Of a stretch of 64,000 nt of DNA, positions 37,071 through 48,719 are shown one piece after another. The stretch is from contig NC_088316.1 in assembly GCF_910592395.1 (NCBI RefSeq), forward strand, positions 18,414,001-18,478,000. Reading direction: 5' to 3'. Made by a program: the position numbers and the translations under genes. This DNA is from Lineus longissimus (taxonomy: Eukaryota > Nemertea > Pilidiophora > Heteronemertea > Lineidae). The notes below the pieces were generated by a model. It did not search any database. It saw nothing but the letters and a program-made list of their open reading frames with translations, and was not told the DNA's origin. Positions within the stretch are counted from its first letter, which is position 1; every line of letters begins with the position of its first letter.

Positions 37071-37215
37071 TGACCAGATAACCAGCTGGAAGAGGTTGGT
37101 TGTTCCATTGTCCGTCCTTGTGAGATGATTACCATGGTACAACCAAATCAGTTGTCTTGTATCACCCATGTAGAATGCAAGTGTAATGTTGTCGTGAAGG
37201 TTGTGTCAATGTCTT

Positions 37216-37718
37216 CCCAACCTGACCCGATAACCAGTGGTTGTAATGTTATAAAATGGCATAAAAATGTGCATGTGTCTATCCCAATTAATTGCAACAT
37301 GTAGCCATTGAACTGTAGTTCATGTCTGTCACAACAGACTTGTCCACATTGAGAGTGCTCATACTCAGTCCAACGGCTTCTCATTTTTAACCCCCCCCCC
37401 CCCCCCCCCCCGAGACGCTATAATTATACAATATCAGTTCTGGTTCTTCGATTTGCCGCTAGGGTTGCATGTCAGCTTATCGGCCGCTTCGGAAGGAATG
37501 AGATCGAGGATAACTCGCGGTGAATGGTGTCAAATAAAAATCTCGATTTTGGCGAATTTTTATCTATCAAAACATTGATTTTATATCAGGATTAAGAGTC
37601 GAAGACTTGTCGACAAAATAGTACTCAAACATCAGGTATCTTGCAAAAAAAAGAAGAAGGTCAGTGATATGATCGACGTACGCCACGTGCACATGTCATC
37701 ATGTGCGTTGGTGATGTA
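37216..37718. other. Intergenic with poly-C tract
   Basis: A run of 21 C at 37391-37411 is the only notable structure. It is a likely site of length polymorphism or assembly error. No gene seen. Confidence 0.6.
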
Positions 37719-37724
37719 CAGGGT

Positions 37725-38075
37725 GTCCCAAAATTTATTACGTAGGCCCTATAGGGTGCACGTACGTGTGAGTTTAGACACCCTGCGAAAATAAAGTTCG
37801 CCCATTTTGAAACGACCCTTTTCACAGCCAACATTTGTTTACCATGGCATGAAAGTAAAAATATACACGCTTATTCAAGCAATTTACTTCAAGTTGTCAA
37901 TGCCTTTCAATCATTTTCAATATTCTATTATTCATGATATTTTAATGCTTTTGGTGATGATTTGATTTAAAACATGACTTCTATGTCAATTGTCATGGTA
38001 AACTTACGCTGCCTGTGAAAAGATGGCCAAAATTTATTTTCGCACACGGTCTATTATAGGCCCTGGCGTATCATT
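37725..38075. repeat. Foldback element upstream of LARS1
   Basis: Two ~100-bp imperfect inverted arms flank an AT-rich centre. The left arm has TGCGAAAATAAA, CTTTTCACAG and TTTACCATG in that order, and the right arm has the same blocks in reverse complement (37985-38070). The left arm also contains a nested short inverted repeat: TACAGGGTGTCCCAAAA at 37716-37732 and its partner TTTAGACACCCTG near 37773-37785, typical of Tc1/mariner-like ends. The element ends about 135 bases before the LARS1 start codon. Confidence 0.65.
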
Positions 38076-38210
38076 CTGCCAGATATATGATGGTGTTATC
38101 GCCCCAATGGTGAGGCTGGGCGCGGGTCTTCTGGTCTTGCACTGATAAATAACGCAATCGTATTGAAAATTTTGTTTTTCTTCCATTCTGATCAAGAGCA
38201 AAGTCCAAAG

Positions 38211-41200
38211 ATGACCACAGCTAGAAAGGGTACAGCCAAGCTAAATGAGCTTTTGGACATTGAAAAACGTGTACAGGAGAAATGGGTGAGAGAGAAGATA
38301 TTTGAACTGGATGCGCCTGCACCAGGGTCAGACGAGGCCAAGTAAGTATGTACTTTAATTAAAAACTGATGCTCATCTTGTTGTTATGGGTTGACCATAG
38401 GCAGTACAAGTTTGGTCAGAACTTGGAACCCTACAGCAATTTAGAAAATGAAGTGAATGCCAGTTTCAAAGGTGGGAGTTTGTTATTTGTTTTTTATTTT
38501 GCGCGCCCTGGGCATTTACTTGCTTTATATTTCAAGTTCCAGCCAAAATGGTATGGTGGTGCCTAGGGTCAGCCCTTAAGTGCTAAAGTGTTTTTTTAAA
38601 AGAAACTGTGGCCCTAAAGCTGTATTGGATGTCACTCAATTCACATAGTGTTTGAGTCCTTTTTCTTGATATTGCCTGCGTTATTGCCATGTCCTACCAG
38701 TTCAGGGCCAGCTCAACCACTCATGATTTATGTCAAAACTGAACTGAAACCTGCATAAGGTGTTCAAACAGTTTCCCTCTTGACAGTTAAAATTGAAAAT
38801 CCTCAGTGCAGTTATTTGTTTTTTTATTTTCAGGCAAGAGAAGTACATGGTCACCTTTCCTTACCCATACATGAATGGTCGTCTGCATCTTGGCCACACG
38901 TTCACCATATCTAAATGTGAATTCGCAGTCGGTTTCCAGCGTATGAAAGGAAAGAGGTGTTTGTTCCCATTTGGTCTTCATTGTACCGGTATGCCAATCA
39001 AGGCATGTGCTGACAAGCTCAAGCGGGAGATGGCAGATTTTGGTTATCCACCAGTGTTTCCAACTACGGAGGAAGGCGTCATGGCCGTTGAGAAGGCAGA
39101 GGAGCCAATCATTAAGGATAAATCAAAGGGGAAGAAGGTATGACAGTTTATTGTTTTGTTTATTTGATATGTGCCTGTCATTCTGAACCCTTGCTGTAAA
39201 AATCGACCTAAAAAATGCCAAGGGCAGGGCATAATGTCATGACCATCAGAAATTATAGACATCTTTGTGTCGCCCCCACATTGGCTGTCCTGATTGAACA
39301 ATGTTGAATGGCATCGAACATCAAAAGGCATTATATCTATGGGGGCTTGGCTTGCATAGTCCAAAACGGTCTTAGATCGGTGAGTCTAGAGTAATCATGG
39401 CAGTGTACATTTGTACAAGTGGCCAAGAACTAATCAGACGAGTTGTTTTCCAGAGTAAAGCCGCGGCCAAAGCGGGCAGCAGTAAGTACCAGTGGCAGAT
39501 CATGCAGAGTCTGGGCTTGCCTGATGAAGAGATCAAGAAGTTTGCCGATGCCTATCACTGGTTTGGATACTTCCCACAACACTGTGTTGGCGATCTAAAG
39601 GCAATGGGGCTCAAGGTAAGATTGGCCGATCTGATTATTTCTCGTGTACTGAGCAGAGTGTTAATTCCATTTCTTATCCTGATTCAAGCTTTTCCTTATG
39701 ATGTGTATACATGTTCTCAGGTTGACTGGAGAAGAACCTTCATAACGACTGATGTCAACAAATACTACGATTCCTTTGTACGCTGGCAGTTTTTCCATCT
39801 GCGTGAAAGGGGAAAGATCCAATTTGGAAAAAGGTGGGTACATTTTGGTATTGCTGTACCTGAGATGACATTGATTAATGACAGTTCTTTTGACATGAAA
39901 TCCATCAGCCAACATCTGTGCTGCTAATATATACTGGCATTCAGTTGACCTTGTAGTGTTCTCGTGACAATACTTAAGTTTCAACACAAAAAATGTTGTG
40001 CTTCTTGAATGAGCCCCCAAAACACTGCTCATGTCGAGATCGTCAAACTTGCGTTTCCTCAAACATGTGTTTCCTCATTCTTGACTCTACCCTAGGTACA
40101 CCATCTTCTCGCCATTGGATGACCAGCCATGCATGGACCATGACCGCAGCAGTGGGGAGGGTGTCGGCCCCCAGGAGTACACACTCATCAAAATGAAAGC
40201 TATTGGACCATTCCATGGCAAGATGATGTAAGTTAGATTAGAATAAGTTGTGCCTCTTATAAGGTTTAGGTTTTTATAACAGGAAACTGAGGAAGACAAT
40301 TTGTAATCACTGTAGTAAGTATGTCGTCTTGTATCTACCCCTTTCTTTAAACTTAGACTCTCCAACTTCTTCTTTCAAAGGAAACTTGAAGGAAAGACCG
40401 TGTTTTTGATCGCTGCCACGTTACGACCAGAGACAATGTACGGACAGACTAACAGCTGGGTGAGGCCCGATATGAAGTACATCGCATTTGAAACAGTCAA
40501 CGATGGTGTTTTCATTTGTTCAAGACGGGCAGCGCGGAATCTGAGCTATCAAGGATTCACAAAGACAAATGGCAAGGTGGAGGTCATCATGGAGGTCACA
40601 GGCCAGGTGAGTTTGAGGCCTAACCAATAGATTTTTTAGTTTGATTCTATTAAAACACACCTTGTGCATGTTGGGTAAGGCTGTAATCAACTCAAGGGGT
40701 ATTTCTGGGCAGGCAAATAAGCTGGTTTTGTTCAGTTTAAACAATTCTTCAATTTAAGAGCACCAGGTTCACAACCAGGAGGCAGCCAGTGGGTTTGATT
40801 CCCCAAAGGATCCCCTTGTCTCTTCTCTGTGTCCAGCATTGTTTCTAAGATGTTTGGGTGAATTCTTTTCCAGGATATCATGGGTCTAGCATTGAGTGCC
40901 CCCCTGACGTCCAACAAGGTCATCTACACTCTGCCAATGTTGACTATCAAAGAGTCCAAGGGGACAGGGATTGTCACGAGTGTTCCCTCAGATTCTCCTG
41001 ATGACTTTGCGGCATTGAGAGACCTGAAGAAGAAGCAGCCATTCAGAGAAAAATATGGTCTCCGTGATGAGATGGTTTTACCATTTGATCCTGTAAGTAG
41101 CACAATGTATGGGATAACTTGTGATGCATTGCAAATGCACTGCCAGCACATGAATCTGAACTTGTAGATGAATCATTTCCCAAACCTTAGAAGTCCATGT

Positions 41201-44200
41201 GTCCAACTCAAAACTTCTTAGAACGGAACTCAATTGATTGTTGCGTGTCCAGATTATAGCCAAAGACCAAGCATCAAAGCAAGAACTGGTTGCCTTTTAA
41301 GGCGTTACCATGAACACAAGTGACCTTTGCTACCTTAAAAAGTGAGAAGGAGCTGGTGGGCCAAAAATTTTAGTTGTTGTTAGGTTTGAATGCAAATTTT
41401 TGGATTTTTATACTTCAGATCCCAATCATTGATATTCCTGAGCTCGGTAACCTTGCTGCGGTGAAGGTCGTGGAAGATATGAAGATACAGAGTCAAAATG
41501 ACAAGGAAAAACTGGCTGAAGCCAAGAACGAGGTCTACTTGAAGGGATTCTACAATGGAGTAAGTAATAACCATTTGTTACCTTGCTATGGTTGAAAGTT
41601 TTTTGTCATGGAGAAAATGAACTTTCAAAGTCAAAATGACGAGTTCTAGATGACACTTCTGATGACCAAGAGAGGCATATGCATCTTCATGTGTTTGCAG
41701 TTTCATTAGACTATTGTCTCATTTCTTATAAAGATGGCTGTTTTTTGCAGGTGATGTCTGTTGGCGAATTCAAGGGGCAGCAGGTTCAGGAAGTCAAGAA
41801 GCTTGTACAGAAAAAATTGGTTACCAGTGTGAGTAGATGAGAACAGTTGGCCAGGTTTTTGGAGTGGGCCAGTGGGATCAAGGTCTGTGTTGTTGGCGTT
41901 TTAAAATGAATGTTACTATTCAAGAAAGATGCTGTTTCTACATGTAGCCGGAGAACTTGGCCATGTCACAATCGGACAATGAATGCGCTGTTGGTTTATG
42001 TGACAAGTGGTGCAGCTTATACGATAATGAAGAATTCTACTGTGTCTTTTTGGCTTCGTTGTTGTCAAGTTGTTATAAAGTGTAATTGTTATTTTCTCCA
42101 GAAAGACGCTGTTGTGTACATGGAACCGGAAAACATGGTGATGTCCCGCTCAGGCGATGAATGCGTGGTTGCTCTGTGCGATCAGTGGTACCTTGATTAT
42201 GGTAATGAAGAATGGAAGAATAAGACAAGAAGGGTGCTAGACCAGTTGGAAACGTACGGTGAGGACGTGAGGCGCAACTTTGCTGCTACGCTGGACTGGT
42301 TGCAGGAGCATGCTTGCTCAAGGTCATATGGATTAGGGACAAAGTTGCCTTGGGACAAGCAGTACCTGATTGAGTCGCTGTCTGACTCGACTATCTACAT
42401 GGCTTACTACACGGTCGCACACATCCTACAAGCTGGCTCCTTCGACGGCAGTGCTGGAAGTCCTTTTGGAATCAAGTGAGGGCAATTATGTTGTATTCAG
42501 GCTGGTTCAAATGCTCAACAAAAGAACTTCTTCTTTTGATGACATTGTTTGGACCACTCTGTATTTTGCGTGAGGTTCAGGAAAATTTGGCCTTTATCAG
42601 TAGTTGTTATAAGTTTTAGTTCAGCTTTCTTTGGAGAACTTAACCATTCTGTGTGTAAATGAAATTCTGAATGATGTTTGTTTTGTTATGACATTGACTA
42701 ATAAACCCATTTCTTTTCAGGCCGGAGCAGATGACACCAGAAGTGTGGGATTACATCTTCTTCAAGAATGCCGCCTGCCCGAAAACATCAATCCCGAAAG
42801 GCACACTCGCTCGGATGAAGCAGGAATTCGAGTACTGGTACCCAGTTGACATGAGGGTGTCTGGCAAAGACTTGGTACCTAACCACCTGACGTATTTCCT
42901 CTACAACCACTGTGGCATCTGGCCTGAAGACAAGTAGGTTGAATAAACTTTGTGCAAATTGCTGAATTGAGAGCAGATAGCTGTCTGGTCTATTTGAGAC
43001 TAAATTCTTTTGCAAAGATGATTGACATTGACCATGACAGGTGGGAGATACTCGGAGAGGTGGGCTCTTGAAAGAGCTACTCGACTGTTTCTTCTCTTTA
43101 TCAAAATATGCATTTCACCCAGGTTCTAGTGCCCTATCCATGGCCAAGACACTTGGTAGCCTGTGCTAGAGTAAACCCATCAACATCATTAGCATTTTCA
43201 GAGCAAGATTGAAGTCTGCTAGTGATAGAATGAGACATTAGTTTTATCAGTTCATGCACAAAAACTTCCTGCATACAAGATTTTCCTACTTTACACTTGT
43301 CGGGTTAACTTCTCTTGGTTGACACTATTTGTCTTTTTGCAGGAGCAAGTGGCCAAAGAGTGTTAGGGCCAATGGTCATCTTCTGTTGAATGCGGAAAAA
43401 ATGTCAAAGTCGACTGGAAATTTCTTGACATTGTCAGAAGCTATCGCCAAATTTTCAGCTGACGGTAAGAAGATTTCAATGTATAAAGGAAGTAGCCCGC
43501 TACCTGGCACACACATCTGTGTTTTACGCATAAGTGTTTTTGACGACGTTCTGCCATGATATCCTGGTAATCATTTATTCCTTGGTTATAACATGTATTG
43601 TTGAATCATGAGGCATGCCCATGAAACGTAACTATGTCACTGCTATGTGGACTCTGCGTAAAAGGAGAACATGAATGAATCAGACTTTCCTTTCGTTCAC
43701 AGGTATGAGGTTTGCACTAGCAGCAGGAGGTGACACGGTAGAAGATGCAAACTTCATGGAATCGATGGCTGACGCTGGTCTGCTTCGTTTGTATTCATTC
43801 TACGAGTGGGTGAAAGAGATGATCGCATTGAAAGATCAGCTGCGTTCAGGACCAGCAGATAGATTTGTGGACAGAGTATTTGCAAGGTATGTGCATTGAG
43901 TTTTAACCAGGCTCCAAACTGTTGGTGTTGCTTGGGCTGACGTCGGGAGATTTGTAAAGGAGTGGAAACCACCAAAGTTGTCCTTGATTTGCATTCACAT
44001 GAAAAAGCCTATAGGAATCGTATCACAATCACCACAGTGTTTGTTTGTTTTCAGTGAAATTGCTCATGGTGTGAAAATGACAGAAGAGATGTATGACAAG
44101 TTGTTATTCAAGGAAGCTACAAAGACTGGATTCTTCGAATTCCAGGTAAACTATCCCCATCCCAAATTCAATCGTTTTGTTCCGAAGTGTAATTGTCAGT

Positions 44201-46242
44201 TTTGCCTAGAAATGATGTGCATATCATGCTGTGCTGTGCCAACTTTCTAATAAATATTTCCAGATTGCCCGAGACAACTATCGAGAACTTGCAATGGAAG
44301 GCATGCATCGTGATCTCGTGTTCAGGTTTATCGAAGTGCAGACCTTGATGTTAGCTCCAATCTGTCCACATCTGTGCGAGCACATCTGGGAACTTCTCGG
44401 CAAGGTAAGGACTGCTTGAATGACAACAGGATTGAAAGTCAGTTTGTATCAAGGAACCCTAAAATTCTTGGGCGTTGTTTTGAGGGCCCTTTCCATATCT
44501 TTACTTGTATTCCACATAACCTTTAGGTATTAATATCCATTGTCGTTCTACTTTGCTGATTAGCGAGTATTTTCTTCTTTACAGCAGGAGAGTATCATGC
44601 ACGCGAAGTGGCCCATTGCCGGCGAACCGAGTGAAATCCTCCTCCAATCATCTGCATACATTCAAGACTCCTCCCACGAGTTCCGTCTGCGCAAGGCGAG
44701 GCTCACACAAGCCAAGGGCAAGAAAGGTGCAGAGCAGACAAAACCACCAACGCATGCGACAATCTGGGTCGCCAAGACTTATCCACCGTGGCAGAGCACG
44801 ATTCTCACCACCATGAAGAGCTATTTCACAAAAGATGGTGCTTTACCGGATAACAAGGTTTTATCATCGGATTTCCGCAATTGCGCAGATCTGAAGAAGT
44901 ACATGAAGAAGGTGATGCCGTTCGTTCAGATGGTGCGAGCCAATCTGGAGAAGAAGGGTGTGAAGGCGTTGGATACCACCATGGAGTATGATGAGAAGAT
45001 GATCCTTGAGGAGTGCATGGAATACTTGAGGTCGACATTGAATGTAAGTGTAACGTTTCAGGACTTAAACGTCAAGGTGACAACTTATGATATGACTGAA
45101 CTGAACTCGGTCTGTTATGGAATAGATTGGCTTGTCTTTGGGTGTATGTCTTGGTTGGTGAGGAGTTTGACAGGTACGTTGATAAAGTCATTTACTTTCA
45201 TCAAATTCTTATGTTTCTCTATTACAGCTTGAAGGGCTTGATGTGAAATATTCGGATGAAGGAACTGACAAAATTAAGGAAGAGTGTTGTCCAGGTCAGC
45301 CGTTTATTGAGTTCAGATCTGAGGTAAGATAATCAAAAATTCGAATTCTTTTGGAATCTTACTCTTAAGTACAACAAGTCTCACCAAAGTCTACAAGGGT
45401 GGAGCTATCATATTGTGCAAACCTTCATTTAGTTTGGCTTCTAGTTTAGTCTACCCTTATAGTGTTTGGGGACACAAGGAAAACAAATACTGAGGTATTC
45501 TCCTTCAACCAATGAATGAAAGAAAGAATCATCAGTAGCAAGACTGAGAGCACAGCACTAACTTCTCTTCGTTATCTCTTGTTGTAGCCATCAGTCTTGA
45601 TGAAGTTCATCAACCCTCAGACTGCCACAGGTCATTTTGAAATGACCGTACCAATCCTGGAGGGAGACACATCAGTGAAGATTGTCAATAGGATGCGTGG
45701 GACAGATAGGCTCATAAAAGGTGAGGAAACCCATGAGAAATAGATTTTGAAGACAATAATAGTTTCCTTGTAGTGGAGGAAAGTCCCACTGTCCCTATGA
45801 GGTTTTATCTTCTTCTAAAGACAACAGTACTGTAGTGTCTTGAGATGATGTCACATTTATCCAAGATCCAGACAGTTTTGATGCCATTGTCATTGACAGT
45901 TCATCTGCGATTGCATTCGAAGCAAGTTGATGATGAGTACCCTGTTCAGGACTGCTTTTTTTGTTGGGACTTTTATCCCGTATTCAATGTTGAGCTATTC
46001 CTATACTTGTACTTTGCACTGCTCTACTTCTAGATGTGACGAAAGTGAGGTTGCTACACTACGAGGACCCTATCACTGGCCCCCGTAAGGTGCCTGTGTT
46101 CAACCAACCAGAGGCCTACAAAGTGGTTGTATCGGCGACAAGTACATTTCACATTAATGTGGAGAAAAATCTTGTGTGTGTTCAGTCGAATGGAAGTAAA
46201 GTAGATGTTGGATATCAAATGGCTTACATTGTGGATCACTAA
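38211..46242 (+). CDS. LARS1: Leucine--tRNA ligase, cytoplasmic
   Basis: Class I aminoacyl-tRNA synthetase charging tRNA-Leu in the cytosol. In animals it also acts as a leucine sensor for mTORC1. Nineteen exons: 38211-38341, 38834-39137, 39454-39615, 39721-39833, 40096-40227, 40381-40606, 40874-41092, 41419-41559, 41751-41828, 42102-42475, 42721-42933, 43343-43464, 43703-43886, 44055-44145, 44264-44404, 44585-45043, 45228-45323, 45588-45720, 46034-46242. All junctions hold phase, giving 1175 aa against 1176 in human. The HIGH-type motif is HLGH (residues 62-65) and KMSKS is at 717-721. The editing-domain block [13 protein letters not shown] and the catalytic-core block [13 protein letters not shown] are intact. 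An in-frame ATG at 38163 exists, but family alignment favours 38211. Intron 9 holds a dead exon duplicate and intron 6 a tRNA-like relic. Confidence 0.98.
40747..40808 (+). repeat. tRNA-derived SINE relic in LARS1 intron 6
   Basis: GAGCACCAGGTTCACAACCA is followed by a B-box-like GGGTTTGATTCCCC. The anticodon arm can be read as CCAGG-TTCACAA-CCAGG, one base from a perfect CCTGG/CCAGG stem, with a CAC (Val-like) anticodon. Without an acceptor stem it is a SINE or tRNA relic. Confidence 0.5.
41925..42034 (+). pseudogene. Dead duplicate of LARS1 exon 10 (5' third)
   Basis: This intron-9 segment aligns with the first 111 bases of exon 10 (42102-42212), with one base missing and roughly three-quarters identity by eye. 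In the matching frame it reads M[25 protein letters not shown] versus [23 protein letters not shown]. The TAG after the Met, the one-base deletion before it and the loss of the CAG acceptor (now AAG) disable it. It lies about 70 bases upstream of the live exon, so it is a local tandem exon duplication that decayed. Confidence 0.88.
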
Positions 46243-46656
46243 GATGTTTAACCCAATGCTTCAACATATTGTTTTAATCCCTTTGTGGTACTTTGGTAGT
46301 AGAAGTGTGTAAACAAATAGTAATTTTCATGATTCCGACAATTTTGAAATTGAGGTATGTGAATATCCGTGGTGGCAGAGGGTGACATTTCAGATACACC
46401 CTCCCAGTCAAGTATTAGTAAACATGTAGATCTGCCAGTGTGCTGTTATTTCCTTATATGAAACTCATGAACTTGGCTGTGTATGTTACATTACAGCCAA
46501 GTGACCTATCTTGTCCTGTCGTTTTGCAATGGTGGCTGATATATTGCCATGCTAAGGGGAAATGTGTAAATATATCATTTATTCAAGCCTATTTCTGTCT
46601 TTGTTTTCTGTTGCATATCAGCTGGAATGAGGTGGATTGTTCTCCCAGTACACCAT
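46243..46656 (+). other. LARS1 3' flank
   Basis: No AATAAA or ATTAAA is seen between the LARS1 stop and the MITE at 46657. The region is presumably 3' UTR. The distal part (about 46630-46656) already resembles the 56-bp tandem unit found after the MITE. Confidence 0.5.
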
Positions 46657-46775
46657 GGGTGATATGAATAAAAAGTAGCAAGTGCTTTTACTCCGAATTT
46701 GTACAGAAAGGCCTAGTGTAAATGTACATGGAATTTTAAATAAAAAGGATTTGCTACCCTTTATTCATATCACCC
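46657..46775 (+). repeat. Hairpin MITE, copy B, inserted in a tandem unit
   Basis: A 119-bp element with terminal inverted repeats GGGTGATATGAATAAA ... TTTATTCATATCACCC and the interior GAAAGGCCTAGTGTAAATGT shared with 36960-37070. Left-flank sequence (TTCTCCCAGTACACCAT) and right-flank sequence (CCCAGAGCTAGCACTG) are the two halves of one 56-bp satellite unit, so the element landed inside the array. Its arm supplies AATAAA at 46667-46672. Confidence 0.88.
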
Positions 46776-47207
46776 AATATCCCAGAGCTAGCACTGATCT
46801 GTCTTCAAGATAGGTTGTTTTCCCAATACACCACCGCCCAGAGCTAGCACTGATCTGTCTTCAAGATAGGTTGTTTTCCCAATACACCATCGCCCAGAGC
46901 TAGCACTGATCTGTCTTCAAGATAGGTTGTTTTCCCAATACACCATTGCCCAGAGCTGGCACTGATCTGTCTTCAAGATAGGTTGTTTTCCCAATACACC
47001 ACCGCCCAGAGCTGGCACTGAGATGTCTTCAAGATGGGTTGTTCCCCAATACACCATCGCCCAGAGCTGGCACTGATCTGTCTTCAAGATGGGTTGTTCC
47101 CCAATACACCACCGCCCAGAGCTGGCACTGATCTGTCTTCAAGGCTGTTCCCCTACTATATTACACAGAGCTGGCTGTCTCCAGATAGATTGTTCCACCC
47201 AGTACGC
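46776..47207. repeat. 56-bp tandem array, seven units
   Basis: AGAGCT landmarks occur at 46784, 46840, 46896, 46952, 47008, 47063 and 47118, a strict 55-56-base period. The unit is CCCAGAGCTAGCACTGATCT, then GTCTTCAAGATAGGTTGTTT, then TCCCAATACACCACCG. Units change gradually (GCTAGC to GCTGGC, loss of one T), and a diverged eighth unit trails to about 47207. There is no spacer sequence, so it is not a CRISPR. Confidence 0.93.
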
Positions 47208-47468
47208 CTATACCATCAACATCGAGGAAAGATGATAAAGCTGAGGTTGTCCACAAGTGGAATTCTCTCATCCAGGAAGACAAGAGATTTTGCCTTGCGT
47301 GAGGACAGAATTCAGTGCAGCTGTCTCATTAGCCCATTGGAATAGGCTTCGATCTGCTACGCTCTAAACAGTTGAAGTAGGAAGGACCAGGCCGGTGCTG
47401 TCCTATTGGCAAAAGTCATTTCTGAAGAACATGGCCCTCCCCAGCAGATATACAAGCCAAGTTCGGTA
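47208..47468. other. Intergenic / microprotein 3' flank
   Basis: No gene seen. For the minus-strand microprotein this would be the 3' UTR side. Confidence 0.5.
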
Positions 47469-47750
47469 TCACTTCCTTAAAACATAGGCAACACCTGCAA
47501 TTATTCCCAGCGGAAACAATATGATCTTTAAGAAGAAGTTCCAGGTGACCTCGGGCATCCACGTGGTTTCGTTATCACAGACCTGTAGGGTGATCGGCTG
47601 GGGTCTCCAGTTGACTTGCACAGGCTCTACGGGAGCACCACAATGGCTTGGCACGGGCTTGACCGCATCCGCTAGATGTCTGTAAGCATTTGCACCGTTT
47701 TTGATTGAGGCATCCTTCTGGTCGGGCCTTTTCTTGAATGAGCCGGACAT
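47469..47750 (-). CDS. Unrecognised 93-aa probable tail-anchored protein
   Basis: A single-exon open frame of 93 aa starting MSGSFKKRPDQ. It has a basic N-terminus, a middle segment with PVQVNWRPQPITLQ and two cysteines, and a hydrophobic C-terminal segment of about 20 residues (FFLKIILFPLGIIAGVAYVL) followed only by RK. That layout suits a tail-anchored or single-pass membrane microprotein with the N-terminus in the cytosol. I do not recognise the family. Support for it being real is the coherent domain-like layout, the balanced composition and the C-terminal position of the only hydrophobic segment. An in-frame ATG six codons upstream is possible. A spurious frame cannot be excluded. Confidence 0.5.
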   Translation of the reverse strand: MSGSFKKRPDQKDASIKNGANAYRHLADAVKPVPSHCGAPVEPVQVNWRPQPITLQVCDNETTWMPEVTWNFFLKIILFPLGIIAGVAYVLRK

Positions 47751-48719
47751 GTTGGCCCTTAAATGCAAAAAACAACTTTCGAAATGTCCCCGATTGCCTC
47801 AAACTACTGCAGTAACGAAAGCAAAAAAAGTTGGCCATACACAACTTCACCCACCGTGGAGAATTAACAGTCTTGGTGCCCGGCCTTGGTGAACTGGCAT
47901 TTATCTCGGGCGGGCAAATTTAAGAGTTGATAACCATGTTTATCCAGACTTGCCGAACACCGGGAATTGCCATCCCAGTGATAATCGAAGTCTTCTTTTG
48001 TGTAAAATTAAGTCGCTTAGCCTATACAGCTTTTTGATATCCTAATTTCTTAAGCAGATCAGATACACATTTTTTCTCTCTGGTGACCTTACCTTCAGTT
48101 GCTTTAATGAAAATCCTCCAAGTTACTGCCTGTTTGGAGAACTCCTCAGAGAAGTGAAGGACACAGCACAGTCCATCGCGCAGTATTTATTGGGCAATCG
48201 CGCCGAAAAATCACGCCGTGATTGCTCTGGCATTTGTGTTATAAAATCAACTGATTGGCGTAGTTTAAGTCTCAAATTGCCGCTTTTTAAATAATTTTAA
48301 CAACATATATCCATACATTTAAACGTTAAAACTGCTCTAAATGACGCATCAGTTTTTATATCAGGGGAATTTGGACCCGAACTTTACAAACTGAAGAACA
48401 CTATACTGATGTCAGACTGCAACGAAGGTCTCCCCAAAACTGAATGTAACTGTAGAGTATCCTAGACATGTCCAATACCACCTCACAACACTTGCGGAAA
48501 TCGTCGTTAGTGATCAGCAATTAGTCTCTCGCTACATCGAGGGGGCGCATGGAGGCGAATAGGCGTACTTTCCTCCTGTCACCTAAATCCCACACCCAAT
48601 TTCTCTCTCTAAATCACAGCGAGCTCTCTGCACAACCTCTCATGTGCCCTGGCCTTCGCCGACCCGCACCAATCGCTTCTCGCACTGGTCAGGTGGCAGT
48701 ATAGTGCTCATGTCCCTTG
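47751..48719. other. Intergenic
   Basis: The probable promoter side of the microprotein, then AT-rich DNA. No coding sequence or repeat recognised up to the inverted-repeat element. Confidence 0.6.

Larger units (their letters stand above)
35972..37215 (+). repeat. Composite repeat unit 2
   Basis: It shares both ends with the unit at 34502-35770 but has a different interior. That interior holds a tRNA-derived SINE on the minus strand and, just inside the right end, a hairpin MITE at 36960-37070. Non-coding. Confidence 0.65.

Noticed and set aside
38163-38210. Upstream in-frame ATG of LARS1
   Set aside because: The family N-terminus aligns from 38211; the extra 16 residues have no counterpart in other cytosolic LeuRS.
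47034-47345. 103-codon plus-strand frame with repeated proline motifs
   Set aside because: It is translation of the 56-bp tandem array.
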